This document shows, in pieces, positions 63,145 through 64,000 of a stretch of DNA of 64,000 nt (positions within the stretch are counted from its first letter, which is position 1; every line of letters begins with the position of its first letter). Source of the DNA: Enterococcus plantarum (lineage in GTDB: Bacteria > Bacillota > Bacilli > Lactobacillales > Enterococcaceae); NCBI RefSeq assembly GCF_001730295.1, contig NZ_MIKA01000050.1, forward strand, positions 62,001-126,000, read 5' to 3'. A model generated the notes under the pieces. That model was given only the letters and a program-made list of their open reading frames with translations, made no database searches and was not told the origin of the DNA. The position numbers were made by a program, and so were the translations under genes.

Positions 63145-64000
63145 CTATTGTGGAATATAAAGAGGCATATGGCCAGTCAAAACAATCGTTACTACAAAGA
63201 TAACGAAGATTCCTAATGCCCATTTAGCTGCTTCTTTTTGCCATTGTCCCATATCTAAACCAGTTAAACGAAGTAACAAGTAAATGAAAGCGACCAATGG
63301 ACTTAACAAGTGGAATGCTTGTCCCATCAATGAAGCCAACGCCATTTGCATATCAGTAAAGCCATATGCGCGTCCTGCTTCTGCTAAGACAGGTAAGACA
63401 CCGAAATAAAACCCATCATTCGAGATAAAGAAGGTACCAGGAGCTGAAATTACTGCGATTACTAAGCCCCAGAAACCAGCTAATTGATTTGGAATGATTT
63501 TTGTAAAACTTTGAGCTAATGCATCTGCCATGCCAGTCCCTTGGAAAAGACCCATGAAGACGCCCGCGGCAAAAACCAAGATAACGACTTGAACAGCATC
63601 GCCACCGTTTGCACCGATCCGTTTAGATTGATCTTTTAAAACTGGATAGTTGACCATCAACGCTACAACAGTACCAGTCAAGAATAATAATAATGGTGGT
63701 AAACCAAGACCAACAAATGAATCTGTAACAAGCAACGCAATCAATGCAATCGTTAAAATAGCATTGAATAACCAAATCTTAGGACGACGAATTGCTAATG
63801 TTTCTTCGTCTGTCACAGTGGTCATTGCATCGATTTCTTCATCTGTTAGCTGTTTGATTCCAAGACGAGCACGTTCTTTTCGGCCCATAGAAGGTGCCAC
63901 GATGAAGATTACATAAAGCAATGCAATGATCATTCCAGGAATGAGATAAGCCAAAATTTCAGCACCTACATTCAATACGCTCATCGCACGAGCTGTTGGC
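63145..64000 (-). CDS. citH: CitMHS-family citrate transporter, incomplete at window edge
   Basis: The C-terminal 284 or so residues of a divalent metal-citrate symporter; the frame stays open to the last base (PTARAM before the first in-frame ATG at 63984), and family members are about 430-460 residues, so the N-terminus lies outside. Several hydrophobic segments and family motifs, GVFMGLFQGTGMADALAQSF, SAPGTFFISNDGFYFGVLPVL and QAFHLLSPLVAFIYLLL. With citO and citG downstream it belongs to a citrate fermentation locus. Confidence 0.88.
   Translation of the reverse strand, partial: PTARAMSVLNVGAEILAYLIPGMIIALLYVIFIVAPSMGRKERARLGIKQLTDEEIDAMTTVTDEETLAIRRPKIWLFNAILTIALIALLVTDSFVGLGLPPLLLFLTGTVVALMVNYPVLKDQSKRIGANGGDAVQVVILVFAAGVFMGLFQGTGMADALAQSFTKIIPNQLAGFWGLVIAVISAPGTFFISNDGFYFGVLPVLAEAGRAYGFTDMQMALASLMGQAFHLLSPLVAFIYLLLRLTGLDMGQWQKEAAKWALGIFVIFVVTIVLTGHMPLYIPQ

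Overview
The window looks like a chromosomal segment of an Enterococcus, or a very close low-GC lactic acid relative. Evidence: AT-rich codon use, strong AGGAGG ribosome sites, TTGACA/TATAAT promoters, and a run of genes (pst-phoU, liaXYZ, hprK-lgt-gpsA-galU, pepQ, ccpA, class A PBP) that I recall as a neighbourhood in E. faecalis. The tyrosine decarboxylase cluster and the citH-citO type citrate genes fit the same genus. Proteins differ enough from E. faecalis as I remember it that another Enterococcus species is likely. No rRNA, tRNA, prophage, insertion sequence or CRISPR array was seen.

Layout. 1-4.3 kb: phosphate ABC transporter pstC-pstA-pstB-pstB and phoU. 4.3-9.7 kb: a sugar-phosphate transporter, a tyrosine-phosphatase-like protein, DeoR, deoC and pdp. 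The same 19-bp palindrome lies upstream of the transporter and of deoC, so the whole block may be one deoxyribonucleoside regulon. 9.7-12.5 kb: the envelope-stress genes liaX and liaYZ. 12.5-19.6 kb: a GIY-YIG protein, hprK, lgt, gpsA, galU and two small envelope proteins. 19.6-24.5 kb: pepQ, ccpA and a class A penicillin-binding protein. 24.6-25.9 kb: two decayed genes and an intact DUF1801 gene. 25.9-32.3 kb: nfo, a YneF-type protein, a heterodimeric ABC exporter and trxB. 32.3-33.8 kb: gene remnants, a 129-bp tandem repeat and a probable leader peptide before the Mg2+ ATPase gene (33.8-36.4 kb). 37-42.3 kb: the pyruvate dehydrogenase operon. 42.4-44.3 kb: a GT-C membrane glycosyltransferase and a TrpR-like regulator. 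44.6-51.3 kb: T-box-controlled tyrS, divergent from a tyrosine/tyramine antiporter, tyrosine decarboxylase and NhaC. 51.4-53.9 kb: XRE regulator, protein kinase and DUF5067 protein. 54-58.4 kb: AI-2E family protein, SOS-controlled Y-family polymerase with YolD partner, and a YdcF protein. 58.6-61.3 kb: a divergent two-component system. 61.4 kb to the end: citG, citO and the start-less part of citH.

The most unusual sequence structures are five copies of a 117-bp element whose stems covary between copies (before pstC, twice before lgt, twice before gpsA), a candidate MgtL-like leader peptide with alternative RNA pairings before mgtA, the shared DeoR-type operator, and families of dispersed terminator-like repeats.
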